A DNA stretch of 64,000 bases from Planoprotostelium fungivorum (GCA_003024175.1 MDYQ01000028.1:62001-126000); one strand, 5' to 3'. Shown: positions 12,010-24,269, counted from the stretch's first letter. Notes: generated from the sequence alone by a model not told the origin. Made by a program: numbers and translations.

Positions 12010-13390
12010 ATCGATGTTCATGATGTCTGTTTTGATCTCGTCACATAGACGTTGTGCTAGGTCTCTGTGTGTGTTCGGGTCTCGGAAGAGATTCAGTCTT
12101 TCGTGTGAAATTTCAATCAGGGCATCCACAATTCCACCACTCGTCCTCTCACGGCATGGATGAAATTGGCTCTGCGAAGGCGTCAATGGAGCAATTCCTG
12201 CATGATGATGTCAAGCTCGCTGTACGTCGTCAAAAATTTGATTCGGTTTTATGTTCGAAAATCATTGTCCCCTCTTGACAATGTTGTCTATGGCTTGACT
12301 ATACGCGTCTGGCTTCTGCTGTGAGATTCAAAACGATGTCATCATCTCATCTCACCTCCGTCTCTTCGTGAATGTTAGACTGGGAATGTCTCCCCAAAAC
12401 GCCTTCTATGGCATTAGTATATACATTTGGACTGCTTCTCTGTGTTCGATGAGATGAGCCACACGAGGTTGAACAAACGATGATCATTGAAGCTCACCGC
12501 AGGAATTGGACTGTCGGGCGTCGGTGAATGTGGAGACCCGATCTGAGGTAAACTTTGATAACTAGATGTGTGTTCTATCAAGTGTGAGGCTATAGATCGA
12601 CACAATTCACGAGATCTGAGCGTCAGAACATTGGAATATGGAAGAGTACGTAGACCCACCAATCAGTAGCGGTTGATCTTCTTTTTCACTCTGTTCATCG
12701 TCAGAAGGTGGTCGAAATGTGTCCGTCTATACCTTTCCACAGCAACACCCCATCGACGATGGTGTTTGTTTGTGATGGTTGGTGTGGAATTGTAAATTTT
12801 ATGTCTACTATACAACACGAGGACACACCAAAGCTGCACCAGTAGTAACTTTTCAATACATTCCACCTCGAGGATTCTCGTCAGTACTACTTCATCTTCC
12901 TCGGTACTGGAGCTTGTTAGCATCATCACAAAAGAAGTCAGGAATTGGTTGGCTGTTGTGGAGCTGTCCATCTAAACCTAGCACAGGTATCCCATTCGAA
13001 AGATCTTCGCGACGATACTACAGTTACTATCGATTGCTACGTGGATGCTCTATTAGGCCACGGTTTCTTCAGCCTCTCCTCTTTGAACGTTCGATTCCAT
13101 CGTTCCATGGACGATCCTCTCAGAGCGTCTCTCAGTCTCCCGTGTTCCACTTGATGTTTGGGTGGAAAGAGCTTGTCCGCGCAGTAGTCTCCCCACAGGT
13201 TCATGACGCGTGAGACGAACGCGATGAAGCTTATTACAGATCGATAGAGGATGGAGATCATGTCTGTGTGGTTGCTGATCATCTGGCCAAAACGACAGGG
13301 TCTACAAATGCGCCGGGTAAATCACCGGAATGTGCTCATTCGTTAACCATCATCATCATTATTTCCAACTCACAGAAACCAACAGACGAT
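12010..13390 (-). other. Unresolved coding fragments, probably one minus-strand gene
   Basis: Minus-strand pieces look protein-like but I could not join them: one near 12,010-12,160 with GIVDALIEISHERLNLF and DLAQRLCDEIKTDI (helical); one near 12,290-12,400 with AIEGVLGRHSQSNIHEE and QKPDAYSQAIDNIVKRG (TPR- or MIT-like helices); and one near 13,080-13,210 with MNLWGDYCADKLFPP and SMERWNRTFKEERL. GT-AG borders exist between some pieces. No family recognised. The last piece runs against the 3' end of the gelsolin gene, so the genes may overlap tail-to-tail. Confidence 0.3.
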
Positions 13391-14724
13391 ATGACGACTG
13401 ACCCCAGCAAATACATTCTGAACCACTCCATGTTGCGGTGAGAACTCATCAGATGACGTCACGCATCCTCTGATGTTCTGCCAGCGTGAAGGACATCGAG
13501 GCCTCCCTCAAGTTCTATCGCGATCTCTTAGGCATGTCAGTTATTCACAAGATTGACTTCCAAGAGGCCAAGTTCTCTCTGTACTTCTTGGCTTACGAGA
13601 CGGAGGTATCATTCCTACACATCGCTGTCACCATCTTTATCCACCTCTTACATCTGAACAGGAGAACAAGGGAAAGCATTGGACATCCAGACCTGGCATC
13701 TTGGAGCTCACCCACAACTGGGGAACAGAGAAGGACGAGGCCTTCCACTACCACAACGGTAACACTGAACCAAAAGGTACGTTGATCATCTCTTACGTTG
13801 CATGATATCATCACGATCTGACCAGTTGCAGGTTTTGGACACGTCTGCATCAGTGTGGACAACATTCAACCGGCCTGCGCTCGTCTGGAGGCCGCAGGTG
13901 TTAAGTTCCAAAAGAAGTTGAGCGATGGCAGACAGAAGGACATCGCCTTCGCACTCGACCCCGACAGTGAGCCACTCCTCTCAAGATTTCCCCATCCATG
14001 TCAATCACAATCACCCATCGAACGTAATGCATATCATCTGACATCTTCTCAGACTACTGGGTCGAATTGATCTCTCAGAAGACCAAATTCCCCGAAGGTT
14101 CTCTCAAAGCCGACGAGACACACTCGACCAACTACCGTTTCAACCACACCATGATCCGAGTCAAAGACCCCAAAGCTTCCCTCCAATTCTATCAAGACGT
14201 GTGTTCCCTCTCTTCCTCTCCTCCTCACCCTCGACAGGTGTTCGGCATGAAGTTGGCCCGCACATCGGTGCATGAGTCGGCCAAATTCACCCTCTACTTC
14301 CTCGCTTATTTAGACGGTGAAGCACCCACCGCCGAGGGTGGTGTCAATCCAATATCCGATAGAGAGAGTGTGTTGGAGTTGACTCACAATTGGGGAACTG
14401 AGAGTGACCCCGAGTTCAAGGTAAAATACGAAATTCAGACTTGGCTCGTTGTAGTGGGCTGACTCGATGAGGGATACGTGAATGGTAACAGCGAGCCACA
14501 CAGAGGTTTCGGACACATCTGTTTCTCTGTGGATCATTTAGAGGCGGCTTGCAAGAGACTCGAAGACAAGAACGTCAAGTGATGATGAAGAGATGAAACA
14601 TGATGTTGACGAGGACAGGTGGCAGAAGAAGTTAACGGACGGAAGAATGAAGACGGTGGCGTTTGTGTTAGACCCCGACAACTACTGGGTGGAGATCATC
14701 GCTCAAGACAGCCACCACGGTTGA
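13391..14724 (+). CDS. GLO1: Two-domain glyoxalase I (lactoylglutathione lyase)
   Basis: ATG at 13391; first exon [16 protein letters not shown], then [17 protein letters not shown]. Two complete VOC/glyoxalase I domains follow in tandem. Domain 1 (13.4-14.1 kb) has [42 protein letters not shown]; domain 2 (14.1-14.7 kb) repeats the same blocks ([53 protein letters not shown]). His and Glu metal ligands (NHxM, ELTHN, GFGHxC, YWVE) are present in both. The enzyme isomerises the hemithioacetal of methylglyoxal and glutathione; a fused two-domain form is known from yeast and plants. Cytosolic (no signal). About six short introns. Confidence 0.92.
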
Positions 14725-14929
14725 CTATCTGGCAAATTATGAGAATAAATGATTTTATTCTCACATATCGCACTTCTTTTCACGAAAGCGCTGTATTGGA
14801 AGATTGTTTTATTTTCAGAGGTGAAGAGTGAAGAACAAGAGGGCGAGGGACAGGTACACATGAGCCACGAAAGACATCGATGCATCTGTCAGACACCTCA
14901 GTTTGACACGTCTTCCCACTCATTCTCCA

Positions 14930-16172
14930 TCACATGACTTCGTCTGGAACAGCCTTGTTTGTGCTGGGCACAGGGTTTGTTATCGTGAAGATGTCTCGCT
15001 GCGCGCCGTTCTTGAAGCCAAACAGAATGCTGTAAGTCGGTGCACTACCACCGGGTTCGGGCATGTTATCGTCTTGATCGTTTCTGACTCCGTGTGAATT
15101 GTTGAAGAGAGAAGAGAGACTCACACTTTCCATATCATCGGATGACGTGGCCCCTGCACGCAATCTGCTGGGTTCGCGCACTTTCTCGGTGCTCTCGCGT
15201 TGGCATAGTCGATCTGAGGGGCAGTCGCAAGGGCGTTCGTCACGTTGCACTGAAATGGAGTCATGTACTGTCTGCAGTCAGAACGCGTTCATCAGCAGCA
15301 TCAGGAGAGTTGCATGATGAGAGTGAGAAGAGAGACAGATGAGAGGGGCTCACCATCTGATCGGTACCGCCGGCAGACTTGTGTATCCAGAACCAAGCGC
15401 AATGGCACAGATTGTTTGGGCAGGCTGGCAAGTTGGGCACAGAGAAGTTCTGCAGGAATCTTGCGGGGCAATCGTGTTCGACAGAGAAGATGACTGCTCA
15501 CAAGTGAGTTGAGTCGAAATAGATGGAGATGCTACAAGATGTGGGTCACCGAAATCTTCTGGTTTGATGTCGAAGCGATTGGACTTGTAAGCGATACCTA
15601 CAGCGCATCCAGCTACGTCTGTTCTCTTTGGAGCGTGCGTGTTCGTGACATCTGAACATATGATGTCAGCCGTAGATCAATCATCTTGCATCTCACTCGT
15701 ATAGAAACTGTTTTGCCAAGGATCAGGTGAAGCTCTAGGATCTTCCACTTGATACTTTCCGTCCCAGCCCCACTGCGTAAATGCACGATTCGTTGCAAGA
15801 TCGAGATCGATGACACCATTGGCGGGGATCTCAAAGACCTTCGACGCTTATCAGAAGATGCAGAAGGTTTGTGGTCTCACCGTTCCCGCATTTTTGGTCA
15901 AACCGAGTCTTTGATTCTTATCGGTCCAGTAGGCTGCGTTGGGAGGATAGTTCTACATCCGATTATAAACTCTTTGCAAATGATGGTCAAAGTTCACTCA
16001 CTAGATTACCGTGCCACCACCACGTATCATAGTCCATGTTTTCGAGTGGGTTCGCGTTTCCATTCGCATTGTTGTCCTCTTGTTCGGGATCGAACACAGA
16101 TGGATGCCACATGGCAATGTGACCCGTCGCAACCATCAGCGCGAGGATCACCACCAACAGCTCGCTCTTCAT
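14930..16172 (-). CDS. AA14-like lytic polysaccharide monooxygenase, copy 1
   Basis: Start ATG at 16172. Signal peptide MKSELLVVILALMVATG ends just before HIAMWHPSVFD, so a His would be residue 1 of the mature protein, as in all copper histidine-brace oxygenases. The second His lies in YDTWWWHGNL. Further family-like blocks: FEIPANG, DLATNRAFT, CAVGIAYKSNRFDI, a Cys cluster CPNNLCHCAWFW-like, ADCVQGPRHPMIWKV and PTYSILFGFKNGAQRDIF (candidate axial Tyr). Layout and Cys pattern resemble AA14, the fungal group reported to act on xylan coating cellulose. The protein ends at TGA 14930-14932; downstream sequence keeps a short linker homologous to copy 2 and then diverges. Several introns. Secreted. 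Confidence 0.72.
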
Positions 16173-16509
16173 GGTGTCTGAAGAAAATAATAGCATACGA
16201 CAGACATTCACACCTTTTCAATGCGACACAGAGCCTTCTGTACCGCGCTGCAGCTGACAGCCGTTCGTCAAACCATGAGAAGCCATAGTGAGGGAGATGC
16301 GCATTTTGGACCAATTCTCCTGCCGACGCGAATCTGAGAACGACAATGGGAAGTCCTCCATAAACGGCTGGGTGAGATCCTCGATGAAATTGGAACAGNA
16401 GGTGTTGGCCAGTCTCCCTCTGGATCAGCAAATAGATAGATTTTCCACTCTAGCTGGTCATCCAGCGAGTGCAAAAGATTTGACTTTATTGGTACAACAC
16501 ACAGCGCCA
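16173..16509. other. Intergenic between AA14 copies
   Basis: Separates the end of the copy-2 transcription unit from the start of copy 1 (head-to-tail tandem). Holds the copy-1 promoter by position. Contains one undetermined base at about 16,400. No other feature seen. Confidence 0.5.
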
Positions 16510-18490
16510 TTAGAGAACGGACAAGACCAATCCAAAACTGAGAAGGAAGAGAGGCAGGAGCCAAATCGCATCATTCGAACCGATGACAGCTGTAGAGGCT
16601 GCCACAGCGAGATCATCATAAGTGGGCCAGATGGATGGATCAGGTGCGAGGGGGTTGAACCCATTCGTGTCACTTCCGTCCCTTCATCTTTTCAGTTCTT
16701 CTCCTCAATGTCATGACATCATGATGTTGTTCATCGACTCACCACATCCAGGATTCCCATATATCCAATCCCTTTGCATCGTACATGACAAACACTCCGT
16801 TGTCCGTCAACTCTAATCGGTATGGCGCGGTCCCAAAGTTTTGAGACATCCTGGACTGGAAGATGGCAATACCGGAGCCGTTGACGACTCGGAATATTCC
16901 ATCGTTGGTGATCTCAGCCTTGAAGCCTGACCCTGCTCGACTGCACTGGCATCCCCAGATAGGACCTGTAGACATCATTGGCATCATCATCATCCAAATC
17001 ACGATGAGAAGGGGAGGCCACCCACCGGAAATTGACTGGTTGTAGATGACCAGATTTCCACCTCCGAGTAAGACCGCCCTGAACGCACCAGAAGGTGAAA
17101 CGAGCTGTTCAGAAGGATCGAAGGAAGACTTTCCGTTGGAACTGAGGCGGTATCCAAATTTCTTCGGATTCAACGTCGCATCGGAACATCTGTCAGACGT
17201 GTCAGTTTGACATGTCTTTCCACTCATTCTCCATCACATGACTTCGTCTGGAATGGCCTTGTTTGTGCTGGGCACAGGGTTTGTTGTCGTGAAGATGTCT
17301 CTCTGCGCGCCGTTCTTGAAGCCAAACAGAATGCTGTAAGTCGGAGCAAAGTGAGAGAGTTCTGGCATGTTATCGTCCTGACTGTTCCTGTCCTACGGTT
17401 CAATTTTGTCGTTGGATGTAAAGACTCACACTTTCCATATCATCGGATGACGTGGTCCCTGCACACAATCTGCCGGGTTCGTGCACTTTCTCGGTGCTCT
17501 CGCGTTGGCATAGTCGATCTGAGGAGCAGTCGCGAGTGCATTCGTCACGTTGCACTGAAATGGAGTCATGTACTGTCTGCAGTCAGAACGCGTTCATCAG
17601 CATCTTGACAGTTGCATCGATGAGAGTGAGAAGAGAGACAGACGAGAGGGGCTCACCATCTGATCGGTACCACCGATAGACTTGTGAATCCAGAACCAAG
17701 CGCAATGGCACAGATTGTCTGGGCAGGCTGGCAAGTTGGGCACAGAGAAGTTCTGCAGGAATCTGGCCGGACAGTCGTGTTCGACCGTGAAGATGACTGA
17801 TGAAAGAGGTCAGATGAACCGTGATGTGTTTGGTGAGATGCAAGCTGAGAGAGTCACCGAAATCTTCCGGTTTGATGTCAAAGCGGTTGGACTTGTAGGC
17901 GATACCTACAGCGCATCCAGCCACGTCCATTCTTTCCGAAGCATGAGCGTTCGTCCGATCTGTCGATTCCATCATTTCATCTTCTTCTCTTCGATATCTC
18001 ACTGGCGAATTCGCTGTCTGCCCACGGATTAGGTGCAGCTCTGGGATCGGCCACTGGATATTTCCCCGATCGACTCCACTTTGTCCAAGCCCGATTAGAG
18101 GCGAGATCGAGATCGAAGTCCCCATTAGCGGGAATCTCGAAGACCTGCAGGAGAATGAGATGTGCTGATATGAGGAACGTGCGACATCTTTACCGTGCCG
18201 GTATTCTTGGTCAGACCGAGTTTCTGATTCTTTGATGCCCAGAAAGTGACGTTGGGAGGGTAATTCTACATCGTAGCATGAGCGTCGATCCATCACTAGA
18301 AAGATGTATTGTAACGACTCACCAGATTATTGTGCCACCACCACATATCATACTCCATGTTCTCCAACGGATTAGAATTGGCATTCGAGTTGACATTCTG
18401 TTGATCTCGATCGAAGACGGAGGGATGCCACATGGCCATGTGTGCCAGAGCCACAGGCAGTACGAAGGAGACGAGGAGAACGCCTATCAT
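16510..18490 (-). CDS. AA14-like monooxygenase, copy 2, with in-frame bulb-lectin and C-terminal membrane anchor
   Basis: Start ATG at 18490; signal peptide MIGVLLVSFVLPVALA precedes HMAMWHPSVFD (His 1), then YDMWWWHNNL, FEIPANG, CAVGIAYKSNRFDI, ADCVQGPRHPMIWKV and PTYSILFGFKNG, as in copy 1. The oxygenase frame meets a TGA at 17234-17236. Directly beyond it, in the same frame, reading continues WRMSGKTCQTDTSDRC, then a B-lectin (bulb-type, mannose-binding) domain (about 16,740-17,180: FGYRLSSNGKSSF, AVLLGGGNLVIYNQS, YRLELTDNGVFVMYDAKG). After one intron comes a last exon with a hydrophobic helix (IWLLPLFLLSFGLVLSVL) ending at TAA 16510-16512. Either one gene with stop readthrough or a missed intron, or two overlapping units; the lectin part lacks its own signal peptide. 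Confidence 0.65.
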
Positions 18491-18836
18491 CGCGTTGGTT
18501 TGAAGAAGAATGAACTTCTCCGATCGTTGTCTGGGAAGGCGACAACAAACGTCGATTTCTCGTCTAACCGTGAACATCATGTCACCGTACCGTGTGCCCT
18601 CGGTTCAGACTGACACAACATATTTTTTCGTGTGACCACACGAATTATGTCAGGCTTCTGATGCTACTTCTATCGCGAGAGAAGAGATGCACTATCTCGT
18701 CGAAGAGAGAGCTATCATCTGATGCATCTCCTGCTCTCCCCGCGGCTGTCTATCTTACGCATGGAAGCATCCATCTTCACATGTGTCCATCACATTCCTC
18801 ATCGTTTTGTTTCATGCGATAAGTATTTTATCTTTT
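18491..18836. other. Intergenic
   Basis: About 345 bp upstream of AA14 copy 2 and downstream of the first membrane glycoprotein gene. Pyrimidine-rich stretches; no gene or repeat recognised. Confidence 0.45.
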
Positions 18837-21415
18837 TCACTTTCTACCGAGAGGTATCCATCCCTTCTTCTCCTTCTTTTCCAGATAGCTCTTGTAAAAC
18901 ACATACACCACTCCTGCCACTATGGCCACCAGCAGTATCACAGGCAGAGCTACAGCCCACCAGTCCATCGTGTCGTCCCACTTCTCTTCTGCCGTCTCTG
19001 CAGTGCTTCCGATCTCAGTCAGGCGACTCAAGGTGAAACGGTCTCGGCTCGTTGTAGATGCAACAGAGGAAGAAGAGGAAGAAGTAGAAGGGATGCCGGT
19101 GAAAGGCCAGTGAATGGGAGCAGAATAGTCGGACGCAAAAGAGACATTGAACGATATGTCCGGTAAGGATAGATCGTTCTGGTAATAATCCTGCACCCAT
19201 CAGCGTGGTGAAGGACGTGGACATGATGAGAATGCTCACATTGCCGTAACAACTGATCAAGGGGCTGAAGATGACAGTTTCATTCCACTGCGTCTTCTCA
19301 TGGAAGGTCATCGGCTGCCACGTCTTACCACTCCCTCTTTCTGCATTCTGTGTTTCGAACCATTCGTAACCAGGCGGAAACATACTCGCATAGACATTAC
19401 TCCTCAGATCGCAGTCGCAGACATCAGAAAGCAACTGCACCGAGATGCTAGGATTATCGTACAAGGCACTCCTTTCGACGGTGATGTTCCAATCTGGTAC
19501 CTTTGGTGTGACAAAGGGCGTCAGCTTGATGCTCTTGTACTCTGAGCCGTGAAAGCCGTATTGTAGAGTGTAATTGAGTAGATTGACGCTGCAGTGGGGC
19601 ATGGTGAGTACGATGTCTCCGTTGACAGAGAGGTCATGATGGATGCCGTTGATGATGAGATTGTCTGGAATTGTGCCACAAGCCGCTCGTTTCATATTGG
19701 AAGTGAGAATGGTGATCTGATGATGGGTGAGTCACATGATGATCATCATCATGATCGTGATGGACATGTGTGACGGATGATCGTGTTTTACTTACTCTAT
19801 CACCCATTGGACTCATGGCTTGAATGTTATTCTTCTTCAGAGTGAAGTCATTGTACGGACTGTATAAATTGACGAATGGAATAACTTGTCTGCGACGTTA
19901 CGTCAGCACATGTCTCTCAGGTGATCGACGACGACGATGGATGATGGATGATGGATGACGATGGATGACGATGATGGATGATGGATGACGATGATGGATG
20001 ATGGATGACGATGATGAAAATCTCACAGAACATCTAGTCTGTCTATCTGCTGATATACTTGTCCATAGCCTAACACTTCGAACGAGACCGTGATTTTAAC
20101 GTTGTTGTCCGTGCATGAATCGAACTTTGACCATATATCGGCAGTGAAATCAGATGGAGAATTGAACGTAGATTCGTGTTGGTCATACAAGATGTTTCCC
20201 TTTGTATAGACCCTCTGATAGGTTCGGTCATAGCAACTCAGCCAAGTGGCGTTGGCATCTATAACGATCAGCGTCATCATGTGGACGATGATGGAGTTGA
20301 TGAGGTATAGTGATGGATCATCACGGTAATGAGAGGATGTGAGAGAAGAGATGAGATATGATGACGGCACAGCTTACGTTGAAGTGCAAAGTGTCGTTGT
20401 ACAGTACTCTGGAAGGTATCCACCATGACTGGCGAGAAGGTAGAAACATTGAAGGTCCTGTCTCCGTATCAATCCTCGTTCCCTCACATTTTTTCACCCC
20501 TCGATCGTGCAGTAGATGTCCTCCTCATCTTGCCAGTATGTCGCCAGCTGATATCGGGTCGGTTGATTTTATCACGAAATAAATGTGAATAAAAGATGAA
20601 ATGTGCGAGTTTTCCTACCTGGTTGCAGGGGTCAGCTGAAGATAGAACCACTTGAGCTTCGCTCCAGAAGCCGGAAGGAGAGTAGAGTAGATGGTGACCA
20701 GCATAGGAGTTACCATGAGATCTGTTGTTCAAGTTCAACTCGATGATCTCTGCTCTCAGGTCAACATCAGACGACACGATGGAGCATGGGACAAGGAGAG
20801 GAGAGACGAAAGAAGGACTCACGGATGGTAATGGGTCGAGATGCATTAATCACGACCGACCAACTCATGTTCCACAGCTGCATGTCAGAGAAGAGGAGTC
20901 GTGTGACTTGAAAGTCAGACACAGCGAAAGAAGGTGGTCCATAGACATCCGCCACCAGTAGAACTTGCCCTTCCGATACGAGAGAACCATCACCGGTAAC
21001 GTTCTTCAAGGTCAAGCTAGAGTCATTGCGGATAGAGAGAGAGCTGTTTGCATAGAAGAGAACGGAGACGGACCGAAACTGAGAAGAGAGGACATCCAGG
21101 TGAGTGCTGTCAGAGTCAGAAAAAACTCAAACGGATCACTCTCACTTGTTGAGGATCAGCTGGGTGATTATGATGTCGCTGTTGACGACCGAAGCGCTGG
21201 ACATGTTGTTCAACATCACGACAGCATTTTGATCCGGAATCCCATTGTCCCAGCAGTTCTGTCGGATGTTAATACATCAGAAGGTTGAGACTCCTCACGG
21301 ATGTTTGGAAATCAACGATCTGTTCGGAACACTGTCCAGCTCGGTTATAGACAGTAAGAGACTGACCTGATACGAGCAGGAAGAATCCACAGAGAAGAGC
21401 CTGTGACCACCTCAT
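18837..21415 (-). CDS. Type I membrane glycoprotein, paralog 1
   Basis: Start ATG at 21415 with signal peptide MRWSQALLCGFFLLVSGQS, then TVYNRAGQCSEQIVDF. The long extracellular part has many N-x-S/T sites and few Cys; distinctive blocks include VLLVADVYGPPSF with a following LLFSDMQLWNMSWSVVINASRPI (near 20,830-20,960) and MPHCSVNLLNYTLQYGF (near 19,560-19,600). A Ser-rich stalk, one helix WWAVALPVILLVAIVAGVVY and a Lys-rich tail EKKEKKGWIPLGRK end the protein at TGA 18837-18839. Family unknown to me; a beta-helix-like adhesin is possible but not shown. Nine or so introns, one with a tandem repeat. Paralog 2 lies immediately upstream in the same orientation. Confidence 0.7.
19925..20025. repeat. 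GATGGATGAC-type minisatellite in an intron
   Basis: Tandem array of GATGGATGATGGATGAC-like units in an intron of membrane glycoprotein 1. Irregular unit length (multiples of 3-4 nt). The equivalent intron of paralog 2 carries a different array. Confidence 0.8.
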
Positions 21416-21638
21416 GCTTCGCTTCGCGACACGAGAGGAATTCTGGATGTCGCATTCAATTGACCGCGTTGTAAAATTCGTCAGGGGATTACGGGGCAAT
21501 ACGACACAAGCGAGAGACATCATCTTCATCTTCGTCCCACATCGCACTACGGTCATATCATCGTCCATAAATAATAGACAATACTTTTTATCGGATGCAC
21601 ATTGATGATCAATAAGACGATCATCACAGCAACGCCCT

Positions 21639-24269
21639 TCACTTTCTACTGAGAGGTATCCATCCCTTCTTCTCCTTCTTTTCCAGATAGCTCTTGTAAA
21701 ACACATACACCACTCCTGCCACTATGGCCACCAGCAGTATCACAGGCAGAGCTACAGCCCACCAGTCCATCGTGTCGTCCCACTTCTCTTCTGCCGTCTC
21801 TGCAGTGCTTCCGATCTCAGTCAGGCGACTCAAGGTGAAACGGTCTCGGCTCGTTGTAGATACGACAGAGGAAGAAGAGGAAGAAGTAGAAGGGATGCCA
21901 GTGAAGGACTGTCGTGTGACGTTGGGATAGTCAGAGGACATGAGGATGTCGAAGACAAGCGGTGGTGATCGTGGTGGTACCCTGTAGAACTGCCTTTCAC
22001 TCAGTCGCACGACCCAATCGATCGCTCACCAGATTGCCGCTCAGCATAGAACTCGTGAAGGTCACGGTCGTGTTCCACTGTGTCTTCTCGTGGAAGATGA
22101 TGGGCAGCCACGTGTCGTCCCCCTTCATCTCAGCGCTCCGAGCCTCCGAACGCCAATCTCCCTTCGATCTCAGATAGCCCGTGACGTACACCTTCACATC
22201 ACAGTCACCGACTCGAGAGAGTAATTGTGCAGTGACGCGTGGATTTGGATAGAAGAGGCTGTTTGACACAGTCGTCTGCCACCTCGGTACTTGTCTGGGT
22301 GTTAAGAAGGGCGTGATGGTGATGGATTTGTTCGCTCCACTGTAAGGGCCGTAGATGAAAGTGTAATTGAGTTGGTTGACGCTGCAGTGGGGGAAGAAGA
22401 GGGTGGTGTTGCGGGAGATGAGATGGTGTCGATCGTTGATGATGATGAGATCGGGGAATCTGTTGCAGCTCTCTATGTTCAGGGTGGAACCGATGAGTAT
22501 GATCTGATGGAGGGTGAGCGATGGGATGCACGATGATGATCCTGATGATCATGATCATCATGATGGATGATGATGATGAGCGATGAGGGTGGAAGGTCGT
22601 GCTCACTCGGTCACCCGTTGGTGTCATGGCGTCTATATTTTTGTAAGTGAGTTCGAGATCATTGTACGGACTGTATTGGGCGACAAAGGGGAGTGTCTGT
22701 CTACGCTCGTTTAGCACGTGGTGATCATCGCGATGTGATGTTGATGATCATCGCGATGTGATGTTGATGATCATCGCGATGTGATGTTGATGATCATCAC
22801 GATGTGGTGTTGATGATCATCACGATGTGGTGTTGATGATCATCGCGATGTGATGATGGGATGAACATGATGGAGAAGATCTGAACCACTCACCTGATCT
22901 CCAGACTATCCATTGTCTGGTTCACGTCTCCATAGCTTCTCACTTGGAAGGACGTATCGATGGTGACGTTGTTCTCCGTGCAAGGGTCTATCTTTGAATC
23001 GTAATTGAAGGTGAATTGGCTTGGAGGATATCGACTATTATCGGGGTCGAATTCGAGATTGTCTTTAGAATAGACCCTCTGATAGGCTCGATCGTAGCAA
23101 CTCAGCCAAGTGACGTTGGCATCTACAGAGACATCAGATCATGATCGCGATGATCCTGATCTGTCCTGGTGATGATGATGATGATCAGATCGTGTGGCTC
23201 ACGTTGAAGCGAAAAATAGCGATACATGCTTTCTTGTATGAAGAGATCCGCCATGACTGGGGAGAACGATGAGAGATCGAATGGTCTGTCTCTGTTTCAA
23301 TCCCCAATCCCTCTCATTTTTTTCACCTTTTGAGAGAATAAAAGAGATGATTCTCATCTTTCTTGCTCATCACCAACTGCATGTCGTGTCATTCTTCCCA
23401 TCATCACGATCATAATGCAACACCTCATTACAAGCATCTGCATCAGCCAGTGAGACTTGGGGTGTTCCCTCGAAGCCAGAAGGAGAATAGATGAGAGTCT
23501 CGTCGTTGAATTGTCCGTGTGATCTGTTGTTGAACTTCAACTCGATGCCTTCTGTTGCATGTGTAAGTTGATGGGCGACATGAAGATGGAGACGATGTCT
23601 AAAGAAGAGAGAGGAGAGAGTGACTCACTGATCGAGATGGGTCGAGATGCATTAATCACGACCGACCAGCTGATGTTCCACAGCTGCATGTCAGAGAAGA
23701 GAAGACGTGTCACTCTAAAACCAGACACAGTGAAAGAAGGAGGTCCATAAATGTCGGCCACTAACAGCACTTGTCCTTCAGAGGTGAGGGATCCATCTCC
23801 ATCAACTGTTTTGACGGTCAAGTTGGAGCCGCTGTGGATGTAGAGAGAGCTGTTCGTATCGAAGAGAATCGAAGAGGAGATCAAGTCTGATGATACAATG
23901 TCTAAATGGGTACTGTCGGAATCAGAACCCTCCTGTGGCGGGAATTAGAGCTCTTCAACTCACTTGTTGAGAACGAGCTGAGTGATGGTGATGTTGTTGT
24001 TGACCATGGAAGCATTCGACATGTTGTTCAATACGACGGTATCAGTTCGATCAGGTGATCCATTATCCCAGCATTTCTATCCCGGTCATCAGGAGATTAC
24101 CGAAATCTGACGGAAGATCCAAAGAATAGAGGTGAAGACTCACGGGTGTAAGAAAGTCGATGATCTGTTCCGAACATTGCCCGTTACGGTTATAGACGTT
24201 GGTCGAGTGACCTGTCGCGACCAATAATAGTCCGATGAGGAGAGTTTGTGGCCAGCTCATCCTTCCCAA
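21639..24269 (-). CDS. Type I membrane glycoprotein, paralog 2
   Basis: Start ATG at 24269 (a second Met three codons on); signal peptide WPQTLLIGLLLVATGHS, then NVYNRNGQCSEQIIDF as in paralog 1. Matching blocks in the same order: NNMSNASMVNNNITITQLVLNK, VLLVADIYGPPSF, LLFSDMQLWNISWSVVINASRPI, an NQLNYTF-like segment, TWLPIIFHEKTQWN, the Ser-rich stalk, the single transmembrane helix and tail GWIPLSRK, stop at 21639-21641. The ectodomain has diverged strongly from paralog 1, but the last 260 bp are almost identical. Role unknown; probably a cell-surface glycoprotein. Confidence 0.7.
22718..22858. repeat. 23-bp minisatellite, about six units
   Basis: Units read TGATGATCATCGCGATGTGA plus TGT, with two units carrying CAC and GGTG variants. 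Lies in an intron of membrane glycoprotein 2, in the same intron position as the array in paralog 1. Each unit contains the palindrome TGATCA. Confidence 0.88.

Noticed and set aside
19015-19057. CGTTGTAG copies at 19,050 and 21,852 as intron signals
   Set aside because: Here the motif falls within an uninterrupted coding frame (ASTTSRDRF) in both paralogs, so these two are counted as coding, not intronic, occurrences.
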